49,499 nucleotides of DNA from CAYJAD01 sp964371195. GTDB taxonomy: Bacteria > Desulfobacterota > Desulfovibrionia > Desulfovibrionales > Desulfovibrionaceae. A program made the translations under genes and the position numbers. Under the pieces are notes generated by a model that ran no database searches, had not been told where the DNA came from, and worked only from the letters and a program-made list of their open reading frames with translations. Below, piece by piece: positions 8,565 through 17,297 of this stretch (its first letter is position 1; every line of letters begins with the position of its first letter). The stretch lies in assembly GCA_964371195.1 (NCBI GenBank), contig CAYJLD010000004.1:1-49499 (forward strand), read 5' to 3'.

Positions 8565-8598
8565 TATTTAGCGTAGTTAAAAAGAGTTTAATACGCTA
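8565..8598 (-). promoter_or_regulatory. Long hairpin in the leader of the TPR-protein gene
   Basis: TAGCGTA-G-TTAAA pairs with TTTAA-TACGCTA around an AAGAG loop (12 pairs with one bulged G), directly upstream of the ribosome-binding site. It could be an operator or an mRNA structure affecting translation. The rest of the 8544-8851 gap is AT-rich and shows nothing else I recognise. Confidence 0.35.
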
Positions 8599-8851
8599 CT
8601 TGCTTAGCTTCTGTCAAACCTTTGCAGGTGGTTTTAGCTAAAAATTCTTCACCAATGCCATTAATCAAAAACTTAAAAGCAGGCTTAAATATATCTATGC
8701 TAATAAAAATTATTGAGAGTGAGCCCTATGCTATTTTATGATTTTAAATCAGATTGATGGGGCAAATAAGCAAGGCATAAAATTTTGTAGTTGACCAAGT
8801 AAAGTCAATCTGCTATTAGGAACAAATCTTATTAAGAAATTGGAGGAAATT

Positions 8852-9028
8852 ATGCAAGATCAAGTATTAAAAACCATGGAAGAGCTTGGCAAGCCTGTAC
8901 GCCCTGGTGATGTGGCAAAAGCCATGAACGTAGATAGTAAGGACGTTTCTAAGGCTTTAGCAGAACTTAAAAAGCAAAATAAAGTGCATTCACCTAAGCG
9001 TTGCTATTATGCTGCAGGTCCAGCTTAG
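8852..9028 (+). CDS. Small winged-helix DNA-binding-like protein
   Basis: A 58-residue protein that is almost entirely one winged-helix domain: MQDQVLKTMEELGKPVRPGDVAKAMNV (first helices), DSKDVSKALAELKKQNKV (recognition helix) and HSPKRCYYAAGP (wing). GGAGG five bases upstream of ATG 8852 is an excellent ribosome-binding site; the four-codon longer frame starts inside it and is rejected. It has its own terminator, so it is monocistronic. It has no sensor domain. It could be a stand-alone transcription factor or a chromatin-like protein; similar mini-proteins are annotated in sulfate reducers but their targets are not known to me. Confidence 0.75.
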   Translation: MQDQVLKTMEELGKPVRPGDVAKAMNVDSKDVSKALAELKKQNKVHSPKRCYYAAGPA

Positions 9029-9047
9029 TTGAAATAATAGTAGTCTA

Positions 9048-9085
9048 AAAGGCCTATGTTATAGTGGCATAGGCCTTTATTTTTC
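9048..9085. terminator. Bidirectional terminator between the winged-helix gene and ahbB
   Basis: Stem AAAGGCCTATG / CATAGGCCTTT (11 bp, 9-base loop) followed by ATTTTT on the plus strand. It overlaps the ahbB stop codon and serves both convergent genes. Confidence 0.8.
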
Positions 9086-9532
9086 CATATTAAAATCCAC
9101 ACGGATTTTATACATTTGTTTAGCTGGTAAGTTTAAAATTTCAATGCCAGTTTTCTTCGTAATGCTATCAAGTGTTTCGCAAACATTATCCCAAGACGAG
9201 CCTATGAATGTAAACCATATATTATATTCATTTTTACGCAAATAGTTGTGCGTAACACCCACGTGTTCATTTACAGCTTGAACAAAGTCATCCATCTTTT
9301 CATCTGGTACCTTGGCTGCACAAAGAGTTGAACGAAAGCCCAATTGCTTAGAGTTAAAATTTGCTCCAAGCCTGCGTATAATCTTACCACTACGCATGCC
9401 ACGCACCTTATCCAAGGCTTCATCTTCAGTTATCCCTAACTTTTCTGCAAGCTTAGCATATGGACGCTGACAAATGGGAAAATCTGTTTGAATTATATCT
9501 AGCAATTTTTTATCAATATGGTCTAATTCCAT
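9077..9532 (-). CDS. ahbB: Siroheme decarboxylase subunit AhbB
   Basis: A 151-residue AsnC/Lrp-type protein of the NirD/L-Ahb family. With AhbA it removes two carboxyls from siroheme to give 12,18-didecarboxysiroheme, the first committed step of the alternative heme pathway. The N-terminal helix-turn-helix (about 5-55, LDHIDKKLLDIIQTDFPICQRPYAKLAEKLGI) is followed by RRLGANFNSKQLGFRSTLCAAKVP and GVTHNYLRKNEYNIWFTFIGS, the AhbB-type active-site block with a histidine near residue 96. It starts two bases past the ahbD stop. The A subunit is not in the window. The choice of B over A rests on the RRLGANF and THNYLR segments and is moderately sure. Confidence 0.82.
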   Translation of the reverse strand: MELDHIDKKLLDIIQTDFPICQRPYAKLAEKLGITEDEALDKVRGMRSGKIIRRLGANFNSKQLGFRSTLCAAKVPDEKMDDFVQAVNEHVGVTHNYLRKNEYNIWFTFIGSSWDNVCETLDSITKKTGIEILNLPAKQMYKIRVDFNMEK

Positions 9533-9534
9533 GC

Positions 9535-10755
9535 CTATACCTCTGCTTTACGCGGTACATATGTACATAGTGGTTCTTGGGCCATATGGTCATTATCCAT
9601 ACTATGAGCCCTAGCCCTACACCCGCCACAGACTTTATGATATTCACACACGCCACATTTACCCTTATAGTCCTCTTGGGTGCGAAATTGTTTAAAGAAC
9701 TTTGAATTTTTCCATATTTCAGGAAATGGCTGCTGTTTAATATTTCCACAATCAAGTTCAAGATAGCCACATGGCTGTACTTGTCCCACATGACTAATAA
9801 AACAAAAACCAGTACCACCAAGACATCCGCGTGTCATAGCATCCATGCCAAAGTTATCAACATTAACACTAAGACCTTCGGCCTTAGCTTTTTGGCGCAT
9901 AATGCGATAATAGTGCGGAGCACAAGTAGCTTTTAAATGCATGTTAGTTGTTTTTCTAAAATCATAAAACCAATTGAGTACGTCTTCATATTCTTCTGCA
10001 GTAATTACTTGATCTTTAAGCCTTGCTGCACGCCCCATGGGCACAAGAAGGAAGATATGCCAAGCCACAGCACCAATACGTTCACAAAGTTCAAAAATGC
10101 GCTTAAAGCTTTGTAGATTATCTCGCGTTACCGTGGTGTTTATTTGAAATTCAACACCTTCTGCCTTAAGCAATTCAATACCACGCATGGATGCTTCAAA
10201 CGCTCCAGGCACAGCTCGAAAATTGTCATGACTTTCGGCGTCTGCACCATCTATGGAGATAGAACATCGTTGTATGCCAGCTTCACGAATTTTTTTAGCA
10301 GTCTCAGCAGTAATTAATGTGCCATTGGGCGAAAACACACAACGCAAACCCTTAGCTGTTGCATAAGCAATAAGCTCATACACATCGGGTCGCATCATGG
10401 GATCACCGCCGGTAAAAATAATAATGGGCTCACCAACTTGAGGGAAAGTATCAATTAAAGCCTTAGCTTCATCGGTGGAAAGTTCTCCTGGATATGGTTC
10501 AGGATGAGCCTCACCACGACAGTGCTTACAAGCAAGATTGCATGACCTTGTAACTTCCCATGCAATAAGGCGACACTTGGGTGTTCCGTCTTCTAAAAAA
10601 CGGCTGGCATGTGGGTGGGCACCACCATGAGCCATGCCCCCGTGACCTGCACCCCCGTGACTTGCAGCCCCGTAACTTGCAGCATGATGAGCTGATTGCC
10701 CCATATGTCCATGCGGCATATGTCCAGACATATGACCTTTATCGTCCTTATTCAT
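9535..10755 (-). CDS. ahbD: Heme synthase AhbD (radical SAM Fe-coproporphyrin III decarboxylase)
   Basis: A 406-residue radical SAM/SPASM enzyme that converts two propionates of iron-coproporphyrin III to vinyls, giving heme b. The cluster motif is SCNLACKHC (Cys72, 76, 79); the SPASM tail has GTGFCFISHVGQVQPCGYLELDCG and CGVCEYHKVCGGCRARAH. Before the radical SAM core is a histidine/glycine-rich leader, 11 histidines in the first 50 residues (HMSGHMPHGHMGQSAHH...), probably metal-binding or disordered. The start overlaps the hemB stop by one base (TAATG), so translation is coupled. It sits with hemB, ahbC and ahbB. Distinguished from AhbC by this His-rich leader and by position; confidence good, swap with AhbC unlikely. 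Confidence 0.85.
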   Translation of the reverse strand: MNKDDKGHMSGHMPHGHMGQSAHHAASYGAASHGGAGHGGMAHGGAHPHASRFLEDGTPKCRLIAWEVTRSCNLACKHCRGEAHPEPYPGELSTDEAKALIDTFPQVGEPIIIFTGGDPMMRPDVYELIAYATAKGLRCVFSPNGTLITAETAKKIREAGIQRCSISIDGADAESHDNFRAVPGAFEASMRGIELLKAEGVEFQINTTVTRDNLQSFKRIFELCERIGAVAWHIFLLVPMGRAARLKDQVITAEEYEDVLNWFYDFRKTTNMHLKATCAPHYYRIMRQKAKAEGLSVNVDNFGMDAMTRGCLGGTGFCFISHVGQVQPCGYLELDCGNIKQQPFPEIWKNSKFFKQFRTQEDYKGKCGVCEYHKVCGGCRARAHSMDNDHMAQEPLCTYVPRKAEV

Positions 10756-11732
10756 TAGCGTATAATTCCTAGTAATTTTTCAGTAAAGTAGTTAATGATA
10801 ATATCTGCACCAGCTCTTTTAATACCCAATAATGATTCCATCATCACCGCTTCTTCGTTAACCCAACCCATTTGTGCGGCAGCTTTAATTAGTGAATATT
10901 CACCACTAACTTGATAAGCCACCAATGGAACGTCAAAATTATCTTTAAGCAAGCGAATAATATCTTGATATGGTCCGGCTGGTTTGACCATCAAAAAGTC
11001 TGCTCCTTCTTCCAAATCAGCCGAAGCTTCACGCAAGGCTTCACGTATATTAGATGGATCCATTTGATATGACTTGCGATCTCCACTTTGTGGCGTAGAT
11101 TCGGCAGCATCTCTAAATGGGCCATAATAAGAAGATGCAAACTTTACAGCATATGACATAATGGGTGTATGCAAAAATCCTGCTCCATCAAGAGCCTTAC
11201 GCAAAGCAGCAATGCGCCCATCCATCATGTCCGATGGAGCAACTATATCAGCTCCGGCTTGTACATGTGATAGAGCAATCTTTGCAAGCACATCTAAGGT
11301 GGGGTCATTTAATACTTCACCCTTAGGGGATAGTATACCGCAATGCCCATGCGATGTATATTCACATAGGCAAACGTCAGTAACAACCAAAAGCTTAGGC
11401 CAGCGACTTTTAAGAAGGCGAGTTGCTTTTTGTACAATGCCATCTTCGGCATAGCCTTCACTACCTACAGGATCTTTTTGCTTGGGTATGCCAAAAAGAA
11501 TAACAGCGCATAGTCCAAGGTCCACAGCTTTGGCCACTTGTTTTTCAAGCTCTTGTAATGAAAGCTGATATTGCCCTGGCATGGAGCCAATTTCTTTGCG
11601 AAAAGAGCCATGCTCGGTATCCACTACAAAGTAAGGCATAATTAAATTTTCCGGGCGCAACGGTGATATTTCACGTACCATTTGACGCAATTCTTGCGAT
11701 GTACGCAATCTACGCCCACGATAAAATGACAT
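10755..11732 (-). CDS. hemB: Delta-aminolevulinic acid dehydratase (porphobilinogen synthase)
   Basis: A 325-residue enzyme that joins two aminolevulinate molecules into porphobilinogen, early in siroheme, heme and B12 synthesis. Catalytic lysines are Lys197 (in SYAVKFASSYYGPFR) and Lys250 (in FLMVKPAG). The zinc-site cysteines are present (Cys121, 123 and 131 in DVCLCEYTSHGHCG), so this is the zinc-dependent type. Length is typical. It sits between ahbC and ahbD, linking precursor supply to the alternative heme route. Confidence 0.96.
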   Translation of the reverse strand: MSFYRGRRLRTSQELRQMVREISPLRPENLIMPYFVVDTEHGSFRKEIGSMPGQYQLSLQELEKQVAKAVDLGLCAVILFGIPKQKDPVGSEGYAEDGIVQKATRLLKSRWPKLLVVTDVCLCEYTSHGHCGILSPKGEVLNDPTLDVLAKIALSHVQAGADIVAPSDMMDGRIAALRKALDGAGFLHTPIMSYAVKFASSYYGPFRDAAESTPQSGDRKSYQMDPSNIREALREASADLEEGADFLMVKPAGPYQDIIRLLKDNFDVPLVAYQVSGEYSLIKAAAQMGWVNEEAVMMESLLGIKRAGADIIINYFTEKLLGIIR

Positions 11733-11767
11733 GACTTAATCTCTTTGTTTGTATTATTAAAATTTAA

Positions 11768-12949
11768 TTATTTCGCTATTTCTTCATCGGTTAGGTAACA
11801 TGCTGGATCTTCAGCCCAAATATCATCATAATATGCTTCGGCACGTGCCCGGAAGTTACCACCACAAATATTTAAATAACGACAAGTGGCACAGCGACCT
11901 TTAACATGAGGTTTTTTATCTTTTAGCTTATGTAATAATTCAATATTTGGGTCATCCCATATTTCAGAGAATGGGCGCTCCAATACATTACCAAAGGTAT
12001 GATTACGCCAGAACTGATCAGCATGTACGCTACCATCCCAAGAAATACAGCCAATACCACGGCCTGTACTATTGCCTTCATTAAATTGTAATAATTCCAT
12101 CACTTCATCGGCACGCTTTGGATCTTCGCGTCTTAAACGCTCCCATACATATGGTCCGTCGGCATGGTTATCAACAGTCAGTATCTCCTTGCCCTTTCCG
12201 GCATCAAAAAGCGCACGGCTTTCATCCATAATAAGGTCAAGGAGTTTACGTGTTTCAGCATGCGATAAATCTTCTTTAATAAGTTCAGAGCCACGTCCAG
12301 AATATACTAGATGATAAAAACAAGCCCGCGGCACTTCTAAGTCCTTTAATAATTGAAAAATACCAGGCACATCTTGAACATTACGCTTATTAATGGTGAA
12401 GCGTAAACCTACCTTTAGGCCCTCAGCTTGACAATTTTCAATACCTTGCAAAGCTTTCTTAAATGAGCCTGGCACAGCGCGAAACTTGTCATGCACGTCT
12501 TCCATACCATCAAGAGAAATACCCACGTATGAAAGGCCTACTTGTTTAAGTTCTTTAGCTTTTTCTTTGGTTATTAAAGTGCCATTGGTTGAAATAACTG
12601 CACGCATACCCTTGCTGGTGGCATGGTTTGCTAACTCTACTAAGTCTTGACGCACCAAGGGTTCACCACCAGAAAACAACATAACAGGTGAACCATAGGC
12701 AGCTAAATCGTTAATCATAACTTTAGCTTGTTCGGTTGAAATATCATCCTTACCCTCAACCTCAAGAGCCTTAGCATAACAGTGCACACATTTTAAATTA
12801 CAGCGGCGAGTCATATTCCATACAACTACTGGTTTTTTATCCTCAGCAAATTGTAAAAGATGTGATGGTAACTGTCCGGATTTACGCCCATAACGCAATG
12901 CATCTGATGGTTCAACTTGCCCACAGTATAATTTTGAAATACCAATCAT
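11768..12949 (-). CDS. ahbC: 12,18-didecarboxysiroheme deacetylase AhbC (radical SAM)
   Basis: A 393-residue radical SAM enzyme that removes the two acetate side chains of didecarboxysiroheme to make iron-coproporphyrin III. The start MIGISKLYCGQVEPSDALRYG is characteristic of AhbC. The cluster motif is RRCNLKCVHC (Cys50, 54, 57) and the C-terminal SPASM-like region has GCISWDGSVHAD and CATCRYLNICGGNFRARAE. GGAG precedes the start. It follows alaS by 26 bases and precedes hemB by 35, so the recA-alaS-ahbC-hemB-ahbD-ahbB run may share transcripts. Confidence 0.9.
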   Translation of the reverse strand: MIGISKLYCGQVEPSDALRYGRKSGQLPSHLLQFAEDKKPVVVWNMTRRCNLKCVHCYAKALEVEGKDDISTEQAKVMINDLAAYGSPVMLFSGGEPLVRQDLVELANHATSKGMRAVISTNGTLITKEKAKELKQVGLSYVGISLDGMEDVHDKFRAVPGSFKKALQGIENCQAEGLKVGLRFTINKRNVQDVPGIFQLLKDLEVPRACFYHLVYSGRGSELIKEDLSHAETRKLLDLIMDESRALFDAGKGKEILTVDNHADGPYVWERLRREDPKRADEVMELLQFNEGNSTGRGIGCISWDGSVHADQFWRNHTFGNVLERPFSEIWDDPNIELLHKLKDKKPHVKGRCATCRYLNICGGNFRARAEAYYDDIWAEDPACYLTDEEIAK

Positions 12950-12975
12950 AAATCATTCTCCATATTTATATAATA

Positions 12976-15657
12976 CTATTTAGTAGAAATTAGCTCTTTA
13001 AGAGTTGACAAGGCTTGGTCAATACCTTGAGCATTATTACCACCAGCTTGAGCCATATCTGGCCTACCACCACCAGAACCACCTATTAATGCCGCAACAT
13101 CCTTGATGAGAGCCGGAGCAGTAAAACTTGAATGTAAATCCTTTGAAACATATATAATCATGCTTACTTTTTCATCTTCTGTGGCCACGAGGCAAGCAAT
13201 ACCAGAAGCCAATTTTGAGCGCACATCGTCCATAAGTTCACGTAAGTTTTTAATGGACATAGCACCAACAGATGCAGCTAGCACTTTAATATTATTAATT
13301 TCTTGGCATTTAGCCATTATATCCTTGGCTTGATCTGAAGCAGCTTGATGAGCATTTTTTTCTAAATCTTTTCGAAGCTTTTTATTCTCTGCCTGCAAAG
13401 CCTCTAAGCGTGGCAAAATTTCACCAGATTTTGCTTTAAGGTGTTGTTCCAATGTATGTATTTCAGCACGCTGTTTTTGCATATAAGCTAGTGCTTGCCA
13501 ACCAGTGCTTGCTTCTATACGTCTTGTACCAGAAGCAATGCCGGCTTCAGAAATAATACAAAAACATCCAGCTTCACCAGTGCGCTCAAGATGTGTGCCT
13601 CCACAAAGCTCCACTGATTCTTTGCATGCATCATCACCAATGCTTAATACGCGTACTGTTTCACCATATTTTTCACCAAAAAGAGCAATGGCACCATCTT
13701 TAATGGCTTGCTCATGGCTTTTACTCTCAGACGTAACAGGAAAATTTGCTAAAATGGCACGATTAACATCGCGTTCAATAGCTAAAATTTCATCTTGGCT
13801 AAGGCCAGCAACATGAGTGAAGTCAAAACGCAGGCGATCACAATCCACCAAGGACCCAGCTTGTTGCACATGGCTTCCTAAAATACGCCGCAATGAGGCA
13901 TGAAGCAAATGTGTGCAAGTATGATTACGAGCAGAAGCTTTACGATCATCGGCTGTAACCATAAGTTCTACTTCTTGGTCAAGTAATAACACACCTTCAC
14001 TAATTTTTATGCAATGCACAGTTAAGTCATTAAAAGGTTTTTGCGTGTCAAGCACAAGAGCCTTACCATGTGGTGCATTAATATGCCCAAGGTCACCCAT
14101 TTGACCACCTGAGGCACCATAAAAAGGAGTACGCCCTGTAACAACAAAGCCTTCTTGCCCTTCCTTAAGCTCTTCTGTACTTAAACCATCCTTATCTAAA
14201 AGAGCCACCACGCGCGAATTGGCCACAAGCTCAGTGTAGCCTACAAACTCAGAATGCAAGCCTTCATTATGCATGTTTGCAAACAAAGACGCCATATCTT
14301 GTCCATCACCACTTAACAAACCAGAACTTTTTTGTGCAGCTCTAGCACGGTCTCTTTGCTCTTGCATGCAAGCCGCAAAACCTTCTGCATCTACACTAAA
14401 ATGGCGTTTTTCGGCAATATCATTGACAATATCTATAGGGAAACCAAAAGTATCATATAGTTTAAAGCACATATCGCCAGAAATAATTTGCTTTTCTTCA
14501 TGCTGCATGCGTTTTAGTTCGTCTTCTAAAAGGTGTAAGCCTTTTTCAAGCGTTAGGGAGAAGCGTTCTTCTTCCTCACGTACAACACGCTTAATGAAGT
14601 CATGACTTTCGGCAAGTTCTGGATAGTCTTCACCCATAATGGTGGCAACTTTGGAAGCAGTTTTATACAAAAATGGTTCATGCATACCCATAAGCGTACC
14701 AAAGCGCAAAGCGCGGCGCAAAAGACGGCGCAAAACATAGCCTCGCCCTTCATTGGAAGGTAGTGTCCCATCAGCAATTAAAAAGGCTGCTGCGCGGCTA
14801 TGGTCTGCAATAACGCGCAATGATGTATCAATGTCATTGGTATCTGGTGCACTGAAAGAATAAGTAACACCAGCCAAAGAGGCTGCATACTGAATAATAT
14901 CTTGGAATAAATCACAATCAAAGTTAGAACGCTTTCCTTGACATACGGCCGCAACTCGCTCAAGGCCCATACCAGTATCAATGCTTGGGCTAGCTAAGGG
15001 TACTTTAGTCCCATCGCCTGGCTGGTCAAATTGCATGAATACCAAATTCCATATTTCAAGAAAACGATCGCAATCGCATTTGCCAATGCCACAATTAGGA
15101 CCACAAGCCATGTCTGCGCCTTGATCAATATATATCTCAGAGCATGGTCCACAAGGGCCAGTATCACCCATAACCCAAAAATTATCCTTTTCGTCTAAAC
15201 GAAATATGCGCTCGGCATCAATGCCCGTTACTTTTTGCCACAAGTCAAAGGCTTCATCATCTTCACGAAATACAGTTACATAGAGACGCTCTTTTTCAAG
15301 CTGTAATTCCTTGGTTACAAAATTCCATGCATAGCCTATGGCTTTTTCTTTGAAATAATTACCAAAGGAAAAGTTACCAAGCATTTCAAAAAATGTATGA
15401 TGTCTTGCAGTTCGCCCAACGTTTTCTAAATCATTATGCTTACCCGACACCCGTAGACATTTTTGAGCAGTGGTTGCACGCACATAGTGACGTTTTTCCT
15501 CACCTAAAAAAAGCGACTTAAATTGCACCATGCCGGAATTTGCAAAAAGCAAAGTGGGGTCATTGCGCGGAATTAAAGGAGAAGAAGCAACAACCTCATG
15601 TTCTAAATTTTTAAAATATTCTAAGAATTTACGTCTAATTTCCTTGGCTGTAAGCAT
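12976..15657 (-). CDS. alaS: Alanyl-tRNA synthetase
   Basis: An 893-residue class II synthetase that charges tRNA-Ala. Seen in order: the N-terminal catalytic core (MLTAKEIRRKFLEYF, RTARHHTFFEMLGNFSFGNYFK, GMGLERVAAV), the editing domain with HTCTHLLHASLRRILG and CKESVELCGGTHLERTG (the zinc ligands of the editing site), a coiled-coil linker near 725-770, and the C-Ala domain ending GGSGGGRPDMAQAGG. Length is typical. It lies 53 bases after recA on the same strand, an arrangement common in Desulfovibrionaceae. Confidence 0.98.
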   Translation of the reverse strand: MLTAKEIRRKFLEYFKNLEHEVVASSPLIPRNDPTLLFANSGMVQFKSLFLGEEKRHYVRATTAQKCLRVSGKHNDLENVGRTARHHTFFEMLGNFSFGNYFKEKAIGYAWNFVTKELQLEKERLYVTVFREDDEAFDLWQKVTGIDAERIFRLDEKDNFWVMGDTGPCGPCSEIYIDQGADMACGPNCGIGKCDCDRFLEIWNLVFMQFDQPGDGTKVPLASPSIDTGMGLERVAAVCQGKRSNFDCDLFQDIIQYAASLAGVTYSFSAPDTNDIDTSLRVIADHSRAAAFLIADGTLPSNEGRGYVLRRLLRRALRFGTLMGMHEPFLYKTASKVATIMGEDYPELAESHDFIKRVVREEEERFSLTLEKGLHLLEDELKRMQHEEKQIISGDMCFKLYDTFGFPIDIVNDIAEKRHFSVDAEGFAACMQEQRDRARAAQKSSGLLSGDGQDMASLFANMHNEGLHSEFVGYTELVANSRVVALLDKDGLSTEELKEGQEGFVVTGRTPFYGASGGQMGDLGHINAPHGKALVLDTQKPFNDLTVHCIKISEGVLLLDQEVELMVTADDRKASARNHTCTHLLHASLRRILGSHVQQAGSLVDCDRLRFDFTHVAGLSQDEILAIERDVNRAILANFPVTSESKSHEQAIKDGAIALFGEKYGETVRVLSIGDDACKESVELCGGTHLERTGEAGCFCIISEAGIASGTRRIEASTGWQALAYMQKQRAEIHTLEQHLKAKSGEILPRLEALQAENKKLRKDLEKNAHQAASDQAKDIMAKCQEINNIKVLAASVGAMSIKNLRELMDDVRSKLASGIACLVATEDEKVSMIIYVSKDLHSSFTAPALIKDVAALIGGSGGGRPDMAQAGGNNAQGIDQALSTLKELISTK

Positions 15658-15710
15658 ATGTTATCCCTATAAATTAAATCTCAATTAATCTTTTTAAAGT
15701 GTAATAAAAA

Positions 15711-16793
15711 CTATTCCTCATCTAAGGGTATACCAATACCTTCGTCTAAATCTTCATCAGTAGGGGTAAATTCCTTAGGGTTCATGCCAAGATGCGCAAC
15801 CACCTTTTCTTCAATGGCTTGGCGTAATTCTAAATTTTCATCTAACAAGGCACGAACTTTTTCACGCCCTTGGCCTAATTTTTCAGCACCAAAAGCAAAC
15901 CAAGAGCCACTTTGCTCAACAATCTTTGCTTCAATACCAATGTCTAATAATTCACCTGAGCGTGAAATCCCTTGCCCAAAGAGTATGTCAAATGTTGCAC
16001 TACGAAATGGTGGGGCCACTTTATTTTTTACCACCTTAACTCTTGTCTTGGAACCAAAGGCTTCTTCTTTATCTTTCAGGGTTTGGATACGTCTAATATC
16101 AAGGCGTACCGAAGAGTAGAACTTTAAGGCATTACCACCAGTGGTAGTTTCAGGGCTTCCATAACCTGTTACACCAATCTTCATACGAATTTGGTTAATA
16201 AAAATCACCGATGTGCGCGATTTATGTATTGTTCCTGTAAGCTTACGTAAAGCATGTGACATAAGACGTGCATGCCCACCCACCTGTGACTCACCCATAG
16301 TACCCTCAAGTTCAGCTTGAGGAATAAGAGCTGCCACCGAGTCAATAACAACTAAGTCAACAGCACCGGAGCGAACTAACATATCTGCAATTTCAAGAGC
16401 TTGCTCACCATAATCTGGCTGCGAAATAAGTAACTCATCAGTATTTACACCAAGCCTACGTGCATAGGACACATCCAAAGCATGCTCAGCATCAATAAAG
16501 GCACAGGTGCCACCAAGTTTTTGGCATTCGGCCACAATATGCAAGGTCAAGGTAGTCTTACCAGAAGACTCAGGCCCATAAATTTCTGTCACACGTCCAC
16601 GTGGTATACCGCCAACACCAAGAGCAAGGTCAAGGCCAATTGAACCTGTTGGTATAACAGGAAGATTAACATGTGCATCGTCAGAAAGTTTCATAACAGC
16701 ACCCTTACCATATTTACGCTCAATGGCATTAAGGGCAGTATTTAGAGCTTCTGCACGTGCATTTTCTGCTGAAGCAGTTGATTTTTTGGCCAT
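15711..16793 (-). CDS. recA: Recombinase RecA
   Basis: A 360-residue DNA strand-exchange ATPase and SOS co-protease. The Walker A motif is GPESSGKTTL (about 69-78); other signatures are VVIDSVAALIPQAELEGTMGESQVGGHARLMSHALRKLT and NQIRMKIGVTGYGSPETTTGGNALKFY. Length is typical and the acidic tail (DEDLDEGIGIPLDEE) is present. Its leader has an SOS-box-like dyad about 17 bases before the start codon. Confidence 0.98.
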   Translation of the reverse strand: MAKKSTASAENARAEALNTALNAIERKYGKGAVMKLSDDAHVNLPVIPTGSIGLDLALGVGGIPRGRVTEIYGPESSGKTTLTLHIVAECQKLGGTCAFIDAEHALDVSYARRLGVNTDELLISQPDYGEQALEIADMLVRSGAVDLVVIDSVAALIPQAELEGTMGESQVGGHARLMSHALRKLTGTIHKSRTSVIFINQIRMKIGVTGYGSPETTTGGNALKFYSSVRLDIRRIQTLKDKEEAFGSKTRVKVVKNKVAPPFRSATFDILFGQGISRSGELLDIGIEAKIVEQSGSWFAFGAEKLGQGREKVRALLDENLELRQAIEEKVVAHLGMNPKEFTPTDEDLDEGIGIPLDEE

Positions 16794-16810
16794 AATAATT
16801 CTCCAAATCC

Positions 16811-16826
16811 TTGTTCTATTGAACAG
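16811..16826 (-). promoter_or_regulatory. Candidate LexA (SOS) box before recA
   Basis: On the minus strand the sequence is CTGTTCAATAGAACAA, i.e. CTGT-N8-ACA(A), one base off the CTGT-N8-ACAG consensus; its centre is the perfect palindrome TGTTC-AATA-GAACA. Position just upstream of recA supports a LexA role. The LexA motif of this lineage is not certain. Confidence 0.45.
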
Positions 16827-16966
16827 TGAAATAATATATAAATCTTATATTATAATATATTAGACTACATGCACCGTATAAATGCATTCAGTCAGTAAAC
16901 CACTTTGAATACAAGCTGTCAAATTTAGCAGAAGGTAGAAAAGTAGGCAAGCATTACCTATGGCAT

Positions 16967-17005
16967 AAAAAAATCAGGCTCGGTAATTCACCTTGCCTGA
17001 TTTTT
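16967..17005. terminator. Terminator-like hairpin
   Basis: AAAAATCAGGC pairs with GCCTGATTTTT, flanked by A and T tracts. It lies in the 504-base gap between recA and the porin gene, which otherwise holds only a dispersed repeat (17041-17110), another hairpin (17258-17288) and AT-rich sequence. Confidence 0.65.
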
Positions 17006-17040
17006 AGATTTTCTGGTCGAGCTGACAAAGTCTTCTGCGA

Positions 17041-17110
17041 GAACACCCTTTGTGAACAAAGTGTTCTTCCCCCAGACCCCCTTTCCAAAAAATTTTAATT
17101 GCAACAGTAT
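17041..17110 (-). repeat. Dispersed hairpin repeat, family C, copy 1
   Basis: Read on the minus strand: CTGTTGCAATTAAAATTTTT, then an AAGGGGG run, then GGGGGAAGAACACTTTG with an imperfect hairpin (GAACA..CTTTG / CAAAG..TGTTC). The same layout, CTGTTGCAATTAAA then a purine run then a hairpin beginning GTGGGAAG, recurs at 40021-40095 on the plus strand. Intergenic in both places; perhaps a mobile or terminator-type repeat. Confidence 0.5.
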
Positions 17111-17257
17111 TTTATCTTAATAAAGGATTTACGGCGCAAACGTAGGCATTAAATCTTGAACACCCTATCTTGAGCCTAACGCCCTAAAATTGAAAAAATA
17201 CGTTTGATTAATAACTACAATTTTACTTTTTTTGACTTGGGCTTTGTCCACAGTCTG

Positions 17258-17288
17258 AGCCACCAACTAGGTTGGTGGCTTTTATATA
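17258..17288 (+). terminator. Terminator-like hairpin after the porin gene
   Basis: A perfect 10-bp stem AGCCACCAAC / GTTGGTGGCT with a 3-base loop, followed by TTTTATAT on the plus strand. It lies just downstream of the minus-strand porin gene, but the better T-tract is on the plus side. Confidence 0.55.
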
Positions 17289-17297
17289 GTAACTGGT

